DNA from: Acidothermus sp.
GTDB taxonomy: Bacteria > Actinomycetota > Actinomycetes > Acidothermales > Acidothermaceae
Direction of reading: 5' to 3'
Length of the DNA stretch: 64,000 bases
NCBI GenBank assembly: GCA_023512015.1
Contig: JAIMAI010000010.1
Span: 1 to 64,000 of the forward strand
The first letter of the stretch is position 1. Every line of letters starts with the position of its first letter. Positions 48,429 to 58,834 of this stretch are shown in pieces. The notes under the pieces are model-generated. The model was not told the DNA's origin. It searched no databases and saw nothing but the letters and a program-made list of their open reading frames with translations. Made by a program: the position numbers and the translations under genes.

Positions 48429-51400
48429 GTGTCGAAAGAGGCCGGAGGCGACAGGGTGTCCCGTAAGCGCAGATTCTCTCCCCTCCCCGCGCAAGTCGAT
48501 CTGCCTGCCCTCGAACATGAGGTGCTGCAACGGTGGCGCGACACCCGAGTCTTCGAACGGTCGCTGGAGGCCAGCGCCGGACGGCCGCAGTGGACCTTCT
48601 ACGAGGGGCCCCCCACGGCGAACGGAACCCCCGGAACCCACCACGTCGAAGCCCGGGTCTTCAAGGACCTCTTCCCCCGTTACCGCACGATGAAAGGCTT
48701 CCACGTTCCGCGGAAGGCCGGGTGGGACTGTCACGGCCTGCCGGTGGAACTGCAGGTGGAGCGGGAACTCGGGTTCTCCGGCAAGCAGGACATCGAGAAG
48801 TACGGGATCGCGGAGTTCAATGCCCGCTGCCGGGAATCCGTGCAGCGGCACGTCGACGCCTTCGCCCGGATGACCGAGCGGATGGGCTACTGGGTCGACA
48901 TGTCGCAGGCCTACTGGACCATGGACCCGACCTACATCGACTCGGTCTGGTGGTCGCTCAAGAAAATCTTCGAAGCCGGCCTCCTCGTCCAAGACCATCG
49001 GGTCGCGCCCTACTGCCCCCGCTGCGGCACGCCGCTGTCGGACCATGAGGTCGCGCAGGGGTACCTCACGGTCACCGACCCGAGCGTCTACGTCCGATTT
49101 CCCCTCACCTCCGGGCCCTTCGCCGACCGGGCCGACCTCCTGGTGTGGACGACGACCCCCTGGACCCTGGTCTCCAACACCGCGGTCGCCGTCCACCCCG
49201 ACGTCGAGTACGTCCTCGCCGATCCCGGTGACGGCGGCACCCCGGTGATCGTGGCGGCTCCGCTGGTGGAATCCGCACTGGGCAGCGCAACCATCCGGAA
49301 TCGCTTCCCCGGGCGAGCCATGGAGCGGTGGAGCTACCGCCGTCCCTTCGACCTGGTGCGCTTCGACGAAGCAGCGCACTATGTCGTCCTCGCGGAATAC
49401 GTCACCACGGACGACGGCACGGGCCTCGTCCACCAGGCGCCCGCTTTCGGCGCCGACGACCTGGCGGTGAGCCGGGTCTACGACCTGCCGGTGGTCAACC
49501 CGGTACGCCCCGACGGCACCTTCGACCCGGCGGTGCCGCTGGTGGGCGGCATGTTCTTCAAGGACGCCGACCACGTCCTCGTCGAAGACCTGCGTTCCCG
49601 CGGCCTCCTCCACCGGCTCGCGCCCTACGAGCACAGCTACCCACACTGCTGGCGCTGCGACACGCCGCTGCTGTACTACGCGCTCCCCACCTGGTACATC
49701 CGCACCACGGCGATCAAAGAGAAGTTGCTGGAGGAGAACGAGAAAACCAACTGGTACCCCGAGACGATCAAGCACGGCCGGTACGGCGATTGGCTGCGCA
49801 ACAACGTCGACTGGGCGCTGTCCCGCAACCGCTACTGGGGCACCCCGCTTCCGCTCTGGCGGTGCGCCGAAGGGCACCTGACCTGTGTGGGATCCCGCAG
49901 GGAACTCGGGGAGCTGGCCGGCCGGGACCTCACCGACCTCGATCCGCACCGGCCCTTCGTCGACGAGATCACGTTTGGCTGCCCGCAGTGCGGGGCGACG
50001 GCAACGCGGGTCCCCGAAGTGATCGACGGTTGGTACGACTCCGGGGCGATGCCGTTCGCCCAATTCGGTTACCCGTACCAGGGCAGGGAGGAGTTCGAAC
50101 GCTCCTACCCGGCGGATTTCATCTGCGAAGCGATCGACCAGACCCGCGGCTGGTTCTACACCCTGATGGCGGTCGGCACCCTGGTCTTCGGCCGCTCCAG
50201 CTACCGCAACGTGGTCTGCCTCGGGCACATCCTCGCCGAGGACGGCCGCAAGATGAGCAAGCACCTCGGCAACATCATCGAGCCGATTCCCCTCATGGAA
50301 CGCCACGGCGCGGACGCGCTGCGCTGGTTCATGCTCGCCTCCGGTTCCCCGTGGGTCGCCCGCCGGGTCGGACACGACGCCCTCGACGAAGTCGTCCGCA
50401 AGGTGCTTCTCACGTACTGGAACACCGCCTCGTTCCTCGTGCTGTACGCCAACGCGAGCGACTGGACGCCGTCCGACCAAGCGCCGCAGGTCGCCGACAG
50501 GCCGCTGCTCGACCGGTGGGTACTCAGCCAGTTGCACGCCACCGTCCGGGACGTCGACGCCGGTCTGGAGGTGTTCGACTCGGCAGGGGCCGGGCGTCGG
50601 CTGGCGCAGTTCATCGACGATCTGTCGAACTGGTACGTGCGCCGTTCGCGGCGCCGGTTCTGGGACGGCGACCCCGCCGCCTTGGCGACGTTGTACGAGT
50701 GCGTGGAGGTGCTGACCCGGCTGCTCGCGCCGTTCGTGCCGTTCATCACCGACGCCGTCCACCGCTGCCTGGTGAGCGAGATGGACCCGAGCGCCCCGGA
50801 CTCCGTTCACCTGCGGGATTGGCCCGCCGCCGAGCTCACGCTGGTCGACCCTGTGTTGGACGAGCAGGTGGCCGTCGTCCGACGGGTCGTCGAGCTGGGG
50901 AGAGCGGCACGGGCGGAGTGCAAGCTGCGAACCCGTCAGCCGCTGCAGCGGGCGCTGGTCCGCGCCCGCGGATGGGCCGCCGTCCCCCCCGAGCTCGCGG
51001 CCCAAGTCGCCGACGAGCTCAACGTCCGTGCCGTCGTCGACGCCGCGACCAGCGACATCGAAGTGATCACTAAGACGGTGAAGCCGAACTTTCGCGCGCT
51101 CGGTAAACGGTTCGGCAAACGCACCCCCCAGGTTGCGGCCGCGATCGGCGCCGTCGAACCGGGAGCCTTCAGCCGCGAACTTGCTTCCAAAGGGGTCGTC
51201 CGCGTCGCCGTCGACGGTGAGGAGGTGGAGCTCACCGCGGACGACGTGATCGTCGCGGAGAGCCCCGCTGAGGGATGGGTGGTCGCAAGCGACGGAGAGA
51301 CGTTCGTCGCCTTGGACACCACCCTCACCCCCGAACTCGTCTCGGCCGGCCTCGCCCGCGAGGTCATCCGATTTCTTCAGGAAGCCCGCAAGAACTCCGG

Positions 51401-51602
51401 TCTGGAGATCACCGACCGGATCGAGCTCTGGTGGCGCGCCGATCGGGACGACGTCGCCGCCGCGATCCGCGACCACGCCGCCACGATCGCCTCCGAGGTG
51501 CTGGCGGTCGCCTTCACCGAGGGTCGACCGAACGCGGACATCCGGCCCCACCGCGACGACGACCTCACCCTCACGGCGTGGCTGCGGGCCGCTGGGGGTT
51601 GA
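48429..51602 (+). CDS. ileS: Isoleucyl-tRNA synthetase
   Basis: 'YEGPPTANGTPGTHHVEARVFKDLFPR', 'GWDCHGLPVE', 'DGRKMSKHLGN'; 1057 aa. Confidence 0.96.
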   Translation: MSKEAGGDRVSRKRRFSPLPAQVDLPALEHEVLQRWRDTRVFERSLEASAGRPQWTFYEGPPTANGTPGTHHVEARVFKDLFPRYRTMKGFHVPRKAGWDCHGLPVELQVERELGFSGKQDIEKYGIAEFNARCRESVQRHVDAFARMTERMGYWVDMSQAYWTMDPTYIDSVWWSLKKIFEAGLLVQDHRVAPYCPRCGTPLSDHEVAQGYLTVTDPSVYVRFPLTSGPFADRADLLVWTTTPWTLVSNTAVAVHPDVEYVLADPGDGGTPVIVAAPLVESALGSATIRNRFPGRAMERWSYRRPFDLVRFDEAAHYVVLAEYVTTDDGTGLVHQAPAFGADDLAVSRVYDLPVVNPVRPDGTFDPAVPLVGGMFFKDADHVLVEDLRSRGLLHRLAPYEHSYPHCWRCDTPLLYYALPTWYIRTTAIKEKLLEENEKTNWYPETIKHGRYGDWLRNNVDWALSRNRYWGTPLPLWRCAEGHLTCVGSRRELGELAGRDLTDLDPHRPFVDEITFGCPQCGATATRVPEVIDGWYDSGAMPFAQFGYPYQGREEFERSYPADFICEAIDQTRGWFYTLMAVGTLVFGRSSYRNVVCLGHILAEDGRKMSKHLGNIIEPIPLMERHGADALRWFMLASGSPWVARRVGHDALDEVVRKVLLTYWNTASFLVLYANASDWTPSDQAPQVADRPLLDRWVLSQLHATVRDVDAGLEVFDSAGAGRRLAQFIDDLSNWYVRRSRRRFWDGDPAALATLYECVEVLTRLLAPFVPFITDAVHRCLVSEMDPSAPDSVHLRDWPAAELTLVDPVLDEQVAVVRRVVELGRAARAECKLRTRQPLQRALVRARGWAAVPPELAAQVADELNVRAVVDAATSDIEVITKTVKPNFRALGKRFGKRTPQVAAAIGAVEPGAFSRELASKGVVRVAVDGEEVELTADDVIVAESPAEGWVVASDGETFVALDTTLTPELVSAGLAREVIRFLQEARKNSGLEITDRIELWWRADRDDVAAAIRDHAATIASEVLAVAFTEGRPNADIRPHRDDDLTLTAWLRAAGG

Positions 51603-51790
51603 GCCCGGACGCCGCTGCATCCCCCGATCGACCCACGAGCGAAACACCCATTCGGCGCAGTCAAGACGCCCACCTTCGGGTGCCGATGTGAAGGACACGG
51701 GGATCGGTGGCCTGGTCGGCTGGCGCCCTCGGCGACGCGAGTCGCCCGGGCCGCCGCCCGCGCAAGCCAGCGCGCGACGGGAGGTCGACA

Positions 51791-52291
51791 GTGGCGGTGG
51801 CACCCCACATCGGTCAGCCCCCTCCTCCGGCCGTGTCGTTACGCCCCGGTGCGGTGGCTGTTCCAGCGCTCGCCAGTCAAATTCGTCCCGCTCTCGTCCT
51901 GCCCGAACGGGAGACCCGAGAGCTGATCGCACAAGCCCGGCTCCACGACGTCGGCAACGGCGGGTGCTTCGCCGCCGGACCGGCCGGGATTCAGGTGTGG
52001 AGCGGCCCGTTCGACGGCCCCGGCGGTACCCGGGGCTCCGCCGTCCATCTCGGATCCGTGGACTGGAGCTACAACACCCCGGTCAAGCACTACGCCACGA
52101 TTTACCGAGCGATGGTGACCGCGGAAGGGGTCGCGCGGGGGGAGACGACCGCGTCGATCCTCGGGCGGGTCCTCGCTCTCACCGGGCTGTCGGTCGACGG
52201 AACGCGGCTTACGATGCCGGCACCTCCGGCACGCGACCCGTTCCGTCAACGCTCCCGTTGGCCGAACGTGGTGGACCTCACCGCCCAGTGA
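51791..52291 (+). CDS. Hypothetical protein
   Basis: Conserved-looking globular sequence 'GGTRGSAVHLGSVDWSYNTPVKHYATIYRAMVT'; start uncertain (ORF extends to 51707). Confidence 0.55.
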   Translation: MAVAPHIGQPPPPAVSLRPGAVAVPALASQIRPALVLPERETRELIAQARLHDVGNGGCFAAGPAGIQVWSGPFDGPGGTRGSAVHLGSVDWSYNTPVKHYATIYRAMVTAEGVARGETTASILGRVLALTGLSVDGTRLTMPAPPARDPFRQRSRWPNVVDLTAQ

Positions 52292-52297
52292 GCCGCG

Positions 52298-52477
52298 TCA
52301 CGGGTATCGGCGCGGACGACGCCGCCAGGGAAACGCGCTCGCCACGATGGTGAGGAACGCCGCGAGGCTGAGGGCGATGGCCGCGTAGTACAGCACGGGT
52401 CGGGTCAGCAGCACCCCGAGGCCAACGCACACGGCTGCGATGAAGACGGCCGCCCCACTCAATTTGATGACCAGCAC
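52298..52477 (-). CDS. 59-aa two-TM membrane protein
   Basis: Not in ORF track; V/MLVIKLSGAAVFIAAVCVGLGVLLTRPVLYYAAIALSLAAFLTIVASAFPWRRRPRRYP, positioned 3' of divIVA. Confidence 0.55.
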   Translation of the reverse strand: MLVIKLSGAAVFIAAVCVGLGVLLTRPVLYYAAIALSLAAFLTIVASAFPWRRRPRRYP

Positions 52478-52489
52478 GGACGTCTCCGC

Positions 52490-53341
52490 TCAGCCGTGCG
52501 TGGGAGGGATTTCGGGACCCTCCTCAACCTCGAAACCGCTTGGCGGCGCTTGGCGGACCGGACCCCCCGGACCCTCCGGATGCCCGCCGATCCCTGGTGA
52601 AGGCGGCGCGGCCGCAGCGCCCGAACCGGGAGAGGGACTCACTCCAGGCGGCGTCGGAGAAGGTCCGGCCCCCGGTGGCGCGGCCGGGGCGAAGGGGCCG
52701 GACGGCGGACGCGGTTGAGCGGGTGGGGCGAGCGGCGGCACCGGAGGGGCTCCGGACGACGCGCCCGGGCCGGGAGGAGCGCCGACGGAAGGTGCGGAAG
52801 GACGGACCGGGGTGTCGGCCCCGCGGCCTTCCAGATCGCGAAGCTGGTTCTCCAAGTAGGCCTTGAGACGCGCCCGGTACTCCCGTTCGAAAGCGCGGAG
52901 CTCCTCGACCTTCCGTTCCAATCGTTCCCGTTCGGCGTCCAGGTTGCCGACCACCGCCCGATGTTTCTCCTGGGTCTCGCGTTCGAGCTGTTCGATCCGG
53001 CTGCGGGCCTCCCCCATAAGCCGGTCGGCTTCCCGCTTGGCTTCAGCGATCATCTCGTCGGCGGTGCGCTGCGCGGCGGCTAGGACCCGAATCGCCGCTT
53101 CCTGCGGGTTCTCCCCGCCCGGTGCCGGTGCGGACGGCGCCGACGGGCGGGCTTCCGCCTGTTTGAGCGCTTGTTCTGCTGCGGCGAGCCGCGCCCGCAG
53201 GTCGGCGTTCTCCCGGTGCAGCCGGCCGAGCTCGGCTTCGACTTGGTCCAGGAAGTCGTCGACCTCAGCTTCGTCGTACCCCCCACGCAGCCGGGAGCGG
53301 GTGAACTGCTTGTTGCGGACGTCCTCTGCGGTCAGCGGCAT
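52490..53341 (-). CDS. wag31: DivIVA/Wag31 polar growth protein
   Basis: 'MPLTAEDVRNKQFTRSRLRGGYDEAEVDDFLDQVEAEL', coiled coil, Pro-rich tail. Confidence 0.92.
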   Translation of the reverse strand: MPLTAEDVRNKQFTRSRLRGGYDEAEVDDFLDQVEAELGRLHRENADLRARLAAAEQALKQAEARPSAPSAPAPGGENPQEAAIRVLAAAQRTADEMIAEAKREADRLMGEARSRIEQLERETQEKHRAVVGNLDAERERLERKVEELRAFEREYRARLKAYLENQLRDLEGRGADTPVRPSAPSVGAPPGPGASSGAPPVPPLAPPAQPRPPSGPFAPAAPPGAGPSPTPPGVSPSPGSGAAAAPPSPGIGGHPEGPGGPVRQAPPSGFEVEEGPEIPPTHG

Positions 53342-53375
53342 CGGATCACCTCACAGGGGTTGAGCTTGGACGAGA

Positions 53376-53660
53376 TCATAGGGATGCGACCACCGACTGG
53401 AGAATGACGACACCGATGAACAGCCCGATCCAGGCGATGTCGAGGCCGAACCGGCCGATGCGCAAGGGCGGCACCAGCCTGCGCAGCGCCCGAAGCGGCG
53501 GATCGGTGATCGAATAGCAGATTTCCAGGACGACGAGCACGGCTCCGCGGGGTCGCCACTCGGTTGCGAAGACCTGAACCCAATCGAAGACGAGACGGAC
53601 TATCAGAAGGATCAAGAAGATCCAGAGGATGACCTCGATGAGCGTCCATAGCGGGGTCAC
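53376..53660 (-). CDS. YggT-family membrane protein
   Basis: 'FDWVQVFATEWRPRGAVLVVLEICYSITDPPLRALRRLVPPLRIG'. Confidence 0.9.
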   Translation of the reverse strand: MTPLWTLIEVILWIFLILLIVRLVFDWVQVFATEWRPRGAVLVVLEICYSITDPPLRALRRLVPPLRIGRFGLDIAWIGLFIGVVILQSVVASL

Positions 53661-53854
53661 GGGAGGGTCTCCGCCGTCCTTCGCTGATCGGCTCCGTCTG
53701 CGTACCCCGAGCTTAGCCCGATCGGGGCAGTTTTCCGCCGCCCGACACAGCGCACACCCCGATCGTCAGTGCCGGGAAGAGCGGCGCGAGCAGCCCGGAT
53801 GAACGGAAGAGTCGGCAGGGATGGACGTCACGCCCCACCGCCGGAGATGTCGGC

Positions 53855-54364
53855 TCACGACTGGTTGAAGAATCCGCCTTCGGCCATGCGGCGCTTGTCC
53901 TCGGCGGTGACCTCGACGTTCTGCGGCGACAGCAAGAAGACCTTATTCGTGATCCGCTCGATGCTCCCCCGAAGACCGAAGATCAGGCCGGCGGCGAAGT
54001 CGACGAGACGCTTGGCGTCGGCGTCGTCCATCTCCGTCAGATTCATGATCACAGGGATGCCTTCGCGGAAGTGCTCGCCGATCGCGCGCGCCTCGTTGTA
54101 GGTACGCGGGTGCAATGTGGTGACCCGCAACGGCGCTGCCGCAGGCCGCTCCTCGAGTGCGCGCGGTGTCACCTCCCGGTCAGCGTCGTCGCGGAGCTCG
54201 GCCCGCCGCAACGGAGCGGGACGGCGGGTCGCGGCGGCGTCACTCGCGTGCGAGACCCGGCGCGGCTCAGGTTCCGGCTCCTGGTAGTCGTCGTAGTCGT
54301 CGTAACGCTCCTCGTCGTCTTCGACCAGGCCGAGGTAGACGGCCGCCTTGCGCATGAAGGCCAT
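53855..54364 (-). CDS. sepF: Cell division protein SepF
   Basis: '[19 protein letters not shown]', '[34 protein letters not shown]'. Confidence 0.93.
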   Translation of the reverse strand: MAFMRKAAVYLGLVEDDEERYDDYDDYQEPEPEPRRVSHASDAAATRRPAPLRRAELRDDADREVTPRALEERPAAAPLRVTTLHPRTYNEARAIGEHFREGIPVIMNLTEMDDADAKRLVDFAAGLIFGLRGSIERITNKVFLLSPQNVEVTAEDKRRMAEGGFFNQS

Positions 54365-54430
54365 CGGCTCTTCCCTCCGAACCACTAGGACGACCGGCGT
54401 GACCGAGACAGGCACACCGCAGCAGCGAGC

Positions 54431-55201
54431 TTATCCAGCAGCAGGCCGCGGGCCCAGCAATGCCGCGCCGACACGCACGTGCGTCGCGCCGGCGGCGATC
54501 GCGGCTTCCAGATCGCCGCTCATTCCGGCCGACATGATCGTCGCATCTGGGTAGCGTTCGTGCAGTCGGTGGGCGACCTCGGCCAAGGTCTCGAAAGCGA
54601 GGCGTGGATCGCCGTCCACCGGAGCGATGCCCATCACCCCGCGCAGCGCCAGCTCGGGGACATCGGTGAGCAGGTCGGCGAGCCCGAGCGCCTCCGCCGG
54701 CGGCACGCCGCGACGCGAACCGGTCACCGCAGGCGGGTCCAGGTTCACCTGGATGAGGCACGGCAGGACCCGGCCGACGTCGCGGGCTCCGGCGGCGAGT
54801 CTGGGGAGCTGCTCCGGGCGGTCCACGGAGTGAACCAGCGCCGCATACCGCGCGACGGACCGGCACTTGTTGGTCTGCAGGGCCCCGACGAAGTGCCACC
54901 GCAGGACGTCCGGATCCATGCCCTTGGCCGCGAGCGCCGCCCGTTTGGCTCGGGCCTCCTGATCCCGGTTCTCTCCGATGTCGCGGATTCCGAGCTCATG
55001 CAGCAAGCGGATGTCGGAGGCGGGGAACGTCTTCGTCACCGCGATCACGGTGATCTGGGCAGGGTCGCGTCCAGCAGCCTGGCAGGCGCGACCGATCCTT
55101 TCCCGCAAACGGCGCAGGTTCTCGGCGAGGACGGCGCGGCGTTCCGCGGAAGACGGCGGGACCGGGCCCTGGTCGCCGTCCGTCGTCACGCCTCCAACCA
55201 T
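54431..55201 (-). CDS. YggS-family PLP homeostasis protein
   Basis: 'VIAVTKTFPASDIRLLHELGIRDIGENRDQEA', 'MSAGMSGDLEAAIAAGATHVRVGAALLG'. Confidence 0.9.
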   Translation of the reverse strand: MVGGVTTDGDQGPVPPSSAERRAVLAENLRRLRERIGRACQAAGRDPAQITVIAVTKTFPASDIRLLHELGIRDIGENRDQEARAKRAALAAKGMDPDVLRWHFVGALQTNKCRSVARYAALVHSVDRPEQLPRLAAGARDVGRVLPCLIQVNLDPPAVTGSRRGVPPAEALGLADLLTDVPELALRGVMGIAPVDGDPRLAFETLAEVAHRLHERYPDATIMSAGMSGDLEAAIAAGATHVRVGAALLGPRPAAG

Positions 55202-55966
55202 GCCAGCAGGGCGTGCCGCCCGGTGCGGCCGTCGCGGCGATGGGAGAAGAAGCGGGGGTCCTCGTAGGTGCAACCCGCGACGACTCGGGTGACCTCGACT
55301 CCCCGCAGGCCAAGCTCCGCGTCCACCCCGGCCCGCAGGTCGAGCGCGGGGCGTCCCTCGGGAGTGCGGACGGCAGCGGCCGGAACCTTCGCTACGACCC
55401 GCGCGGCGACGTCCTCCCCGACCGGATAGCAGGCGGAGCAGATCGCCGGTCCGATCGCGGCGAGCAGCGGACCCTTCGCGCGGACGCGGACGGCGTCGAC
55501 GACCGCTTCGACCACACCGGCGAGCAGCCCCCGCCAGCCGCAGTGCCCGACGGCCACGACTCCGCCGCCTACGTCCGTCACTGCGAACGGAACGCAGTCG
55601 CCGGCAAGCGCCGCCAGCCCCACACCGGGCACGGTCGTCACCATGCCGTCGGCGACCGGGTCGGCGGCGGCTGAAGCGCGGGGAAAATCGATCTCCTCGA
55701 TGTGGGCACCGTGTTCGGCGTACTGGAAGCAGACGCTTCGCAGGCCGCAGGAGGCCTTCACGCGGCGGCGATTCTCGGCGACGGCGATCGGATCGTCGCC
55801 TACGGCGGTGCTGAGGTTGAGGGTGTCGTAGGGGGCGCGGCTCACTCCCCCCGCGCGGGTCGTCACCGCGAACCGGACCGCCGCCCCCAGCGAGCCGAGG
55901 AGCAACCCGGAACGCTGAGCGGCCGAGCCCGCCTTACTTGAGGAAGTCGGGGACGTCGAGCTCATC
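55186..55966 (-). CDS. pgeF: Laccase-domain (PgeF/YfiH) protein; start uncertain
   Basis: '[20 protein letters not shown]', '[15 protein letters not shown]'; between ftsZ and yggS. Confidence 0.85.
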
Positions 55967-57178
55967 CGCCTGATCGTCGAAGACGATCGTGCGTCGGGGT
56001 CGCGGCGGAGTCGGGAAGGACGGCGGCTCGAAGCGTCCGTCGTCCGCCGCCGACCGCTCACCGGCAGCCGCGCCCACCGGAGCGAGCGGCGCGGTGGGCT
56101 CCGGCGCCGCAGCCGGCGTCGGCGGAGACAGGGTCACCGAGGGCTGCGGCGCAGCAGGGGTGGGGCGGTCGGCAGGAGAGCCCTGCTCGGCCTTCTCGCG
56201 GGCGGTCAGACGCGCACGGGACGGCGGCAGCACCCCGCCGTCGAAGCCGGCAGCGATCACTGTGACCCGTACCTCGTCTCCCAACGCGTCGTCGATCACA
56301 GCGCCGAAGATGATGTTGGCTTCGGGGTGGGCGGCCTCCGCGACCAGCCGCGCCGCCTCGTTGATCTCGAATAGGCCGAGGTCGGAGCCTCCCGCCACCG
56401 AGAGGAGGACGCCGCGAGCCCCGTCAATGGACGCTTCCAACAGCGGGCTGGAGATGGCCATCTCGGCCGCCGCGACGGCACGGTCCTCGCCGCGGGCGGA
56501 CCCGATCCCCATGAGCGCCGAGCCGGCGTTCGACATGATCGACTTGACGTCGGCGAAATCGAGATTGATCAACCCGGGGGTCGTGATCAGCTCTGTGATC
56601 CCCGAAACACCTTGAAGCAGGACTTGATCCGCGGAACGGAACGCGTCCAGCACGCTGATCTTGCGGTCGCTGATCGAGAGTAGCCGGTCGTTAGGGATCA
56701 CGATGAGGGTGTCGACCTCGCCGCGCAGAGCCTCGATTCCGCGTTCCGCCTGCTCGGCGCGGCGGCGGCCTTCGAAACCGAACGGACGGGTGACGACGCC
56801 GATGGTGAGGGCACCGAGGGAGCGCGCCACCCGGGCGACGACGGGAGCTCCCCCGGTCCCGGTCCCGCCTCCTTCGCCGGCGGTGACGAAGACCATGTCG
56901 GCGCCCTTGAGGACCTCTTCGATGTCCTCGACGTGGTCTTCGGCGGCCCGCCGTCCGACCTCCGGATCGGCCCCCGCGCCGAGGCCGCGGGTGAGCTCCC
57001 GACCGATGTCGAGCTTGACGTCGGCGTCGCTCATGAGCAGCGCCTGGGCGTCGGTGTTGATGGCGATGAACTCGACCCCCTTGAGCCCTACCTCGATCAT
57101 GCGGTTGACGGCGTTCACGCCGCCTCCGCCGATCCCCACAACCTTGATCACAGCCAGGTAGTTCTGGGGAGCTGCCAT
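55934..57178 (-). CDS. ftsZ: Cell division protein FtsZ
   Basis: '[18 protein letters not shown]', '[13 protein letters not shown]', C-terminal '[10 protein letters not shown]'. Confidence 0.97.
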   Translation of the reverse strand: MAAPQNYLAVIKVVGIGGGGVNAVNRMIEVGLKGVEFIAINTDAQALLMSDADVKLDIGRELTRGLGAGADPEVGRRAAEDHVEDIEEVLKGADMVFVTAGEGGGTGTGGAPVVARVARSLGALTIGVVTRPFGFEGRRRAEQAERGIEALRGEVDTLIVIPNDRLLSISDRKISVLDAFRSADQVLLQGVSGITELITTPGLINLDFADVKSIMSNAGSALMGIGSARGEDRAVAAAEMAISSPLLEASIDGARGVLLSVAGGSDLGLFEINEAARLVAEAAHPEANIIFGAVIDDALGDEVRVTVIAAGFDGGVLPPSRARLTAREKAEQGSPADRPTPAAPQPSVTLSPPTPAAAPEPTAPLAPVGAAAGERSAADDGRFEPPSFPTPPRPRRTIVFDDQADELDVPDFLK

Positions 57179-57239
57179 TTCTGCGTTGCCTTCCGTCGAG
57201 TCCGGACTGCCTCTGCTCTCGGCGTGTCGCGTACCCTCA

Positions 57240-57275
57240 CCCTCAAGTAGAGGCTTATAGTTATGTCAACCTGGC
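57240..57275 (-). promoter_or_regulatory. Candidate ftsZ promoter element (GGTTGACATAACTATAAGCCTCTACTTGAGGGT on minus strand)
   Basis: TTGACA -35-like box; resembles my recollection of actinobacterial ftsZ upstream sequences; -10 not clear. Confidence 0.4.
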
Positions 57276-57421
57276 ATGACCCTACGCAGCGGACGGCCGA
57301 CCGGTCAACGATGCCGTTCGGCGTGTCGCCGATCGGCCGTGTGTCATGCCACCGTCGCGCTCAGCCCCACGGGCGCCCGCAGTGCTGCGCGCAACCCCAG
57401 CGCGCAGCCTTACCGCTGCCC

Positions 57422-58834
57422 TCAGCCCCACCGTTGCCGAAGAGCATCGAGAACGAGCGGCGGCAGCAGGGCGACGTCCCCTCCGGCGCCCATCGTCACG
57501 ATGAGATCTCCCGGTCGGGCGCGGTCCACCAACTGCGCTGGGACGGCGGACCACGAAGGTTCGAAGACCACCCGGGACGACGGGAGAGGCACTGCCGCGG
57601 CAAGCGCCGTCCCCGTACCGTCCGGCAGCGGGGTCTCCCCCGGCGCATACACCTCCATGACGACGACCTCGTCCGCCAACGCCAACGCCTCGCCGAACTC
57701 ACGGCGGAACGCCGCCGTCCGGTAGTAGTGGTGCGGCTGGAAAGCGACGACCAGCCGACCGCCGTCCGCGACCACCCGGGCGGCCCGCAACGTTGCCGCG
57801 ATCTCCGTGGGGTGGTGGGCGTAGTCGTCGAAGACCCGGATTCCGCCCACTTCTCCCTGGGGCTCGAACCGCCGACGCGCTCCGGTGAACTCCCCCAGAC
57901 CGGCGACGATCTCCGCAAGCGGGAGACCCAGGCCGAGGCCGACCGCAATCGCAGCAGCCGCATTCTGCACGTTGTGCGTCCCCGGGACGCGCAGCCGCAC
58001 CTCCCCAAGAGACTCGCCGTCCGCGGCGACCCGGAATCGGCTCCCGAGTCCCGCGACCTCCACCTCCTCGATGCGGACGTCGGCATGCTCGCTGCTGCCG
58101 TAGCAGCGCACGGCGGTGCCGCGCTCCCGCGCACGCTGCGCGAGCCAGGCGGCTCCGGGATCGTCGGCGCACGCGACCAGGAAGCCGTCGACCGGAATCT
58201 TCGCGGCGAAGTGATCGAAAGCGTCACGGATCGCGTCGAGATCCGGGAAGTGGTTGAGATGATCGGCTTCGATGTTGGTGACCACGGCCACCTCGAACGG
58301 CAGCAGCAGGAAGGACGCGTCGCTCTCGTCGGCTTCAGCGACGAAGAACGGCCCTGTCCCGGCGTGCCCGTTGGAGCCTGGTTCCCCCAGGTCCGCGCCG
58401 ATCGCAAACGACGGATCCGCCCCGCACCTCTGCAACATCCGCACGATCATCGACGTGGTCGTGGTCTTGCCGTGGGTGCCCGCCACCGCGATGCCGCGGC
58501 TCCCGGCCATCACCGCCGCGAGGGCCGCCGCGCGGGGCAGCACCCGGCATCCGCGCTCGCGAGCCGCCTTGACTTCGGGGTTGGACGGCGGGACGGCGGT
58601 GGAGACCACCACGGTGTCCCCCGGACCGAGGGCGGCGACGTGGGCGGGGTCGTGGCCGACGTCCACACTCGCGCCTACGGCCCGCAGCGCGGCGAGCACT
58701 CGGGCGTCGCGTGCATCGCAGCCGGAGACCGCAGCGCCGCGGGCGAGCAGGATACGCGCGATGCCGGACATCCCCCCACCCCCGATACCGATCATGTGGA
58801 TGCGGCCGAGCTCTTCCAGGCCGGGCACGGTCAT
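57422..58834 (-). CDS. murC: UDP-N-acetylmuramate--L-alanine ligase
   Basis: '[18 protein letters not shown]', '[12 protein letters not shown]', '[14 protein letters not shown]'. Confidence 0.96.
   Translation of the reverse strand: MTVPGLEELGRIHMIGIGGGGMSGIARILLARGAAVSGCDARDARVLAALRAVGASVDVGHDPAHVAALGPGDTVVVSTAVPPSNPEVKAARERGCRVLPRAAALAAVMAGSRGIAVAGTHGKTTTTSMIVRMLQRCGADPSFAIGADLGEPGSNGHAGTGPFFVAEADESDASFLLLPFEVAVVTNIEADHLNHFPDLDAIRDAFDHFAAKIPVDGFLVACADDPGAAWLAQRARERGTAVRCYGSSEHADVRIEEVEVAGLGSRFRVAADGESLGEVRLRVPGTHNVQNAAAAIAVGLGLGLPLAEIVAGLGEFTGARRRFEPQGEVGGIRVFDDYAHHPTEIAATLRAARVVADGGRLVVAFQPHHYYRTAAFRREFGEALALADEVVVMEVYAPGETPLPDGTGTALAAAVPLPSSRVVFEPSWSAVPAQLVDRARPGDLIVTMGAGGDVALLPPLVLDALRQRWG

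Noticed and set aside
46928-48466. 512-aa plus-strand ORF over the DksA-like gene
   Set aside because: Ala/Phe/Val repeats are the complement of the Lys/Ala repeat gene; no domain recognised.
47916-51932. 1338-aa minus-strand ORF antisense to ileS
   Set aside because: Overlaps a clear ileS on the other strand; composition (His/Arg/Val/Asp-rich, low order) is typical of the mirror frame of high-GC genes.
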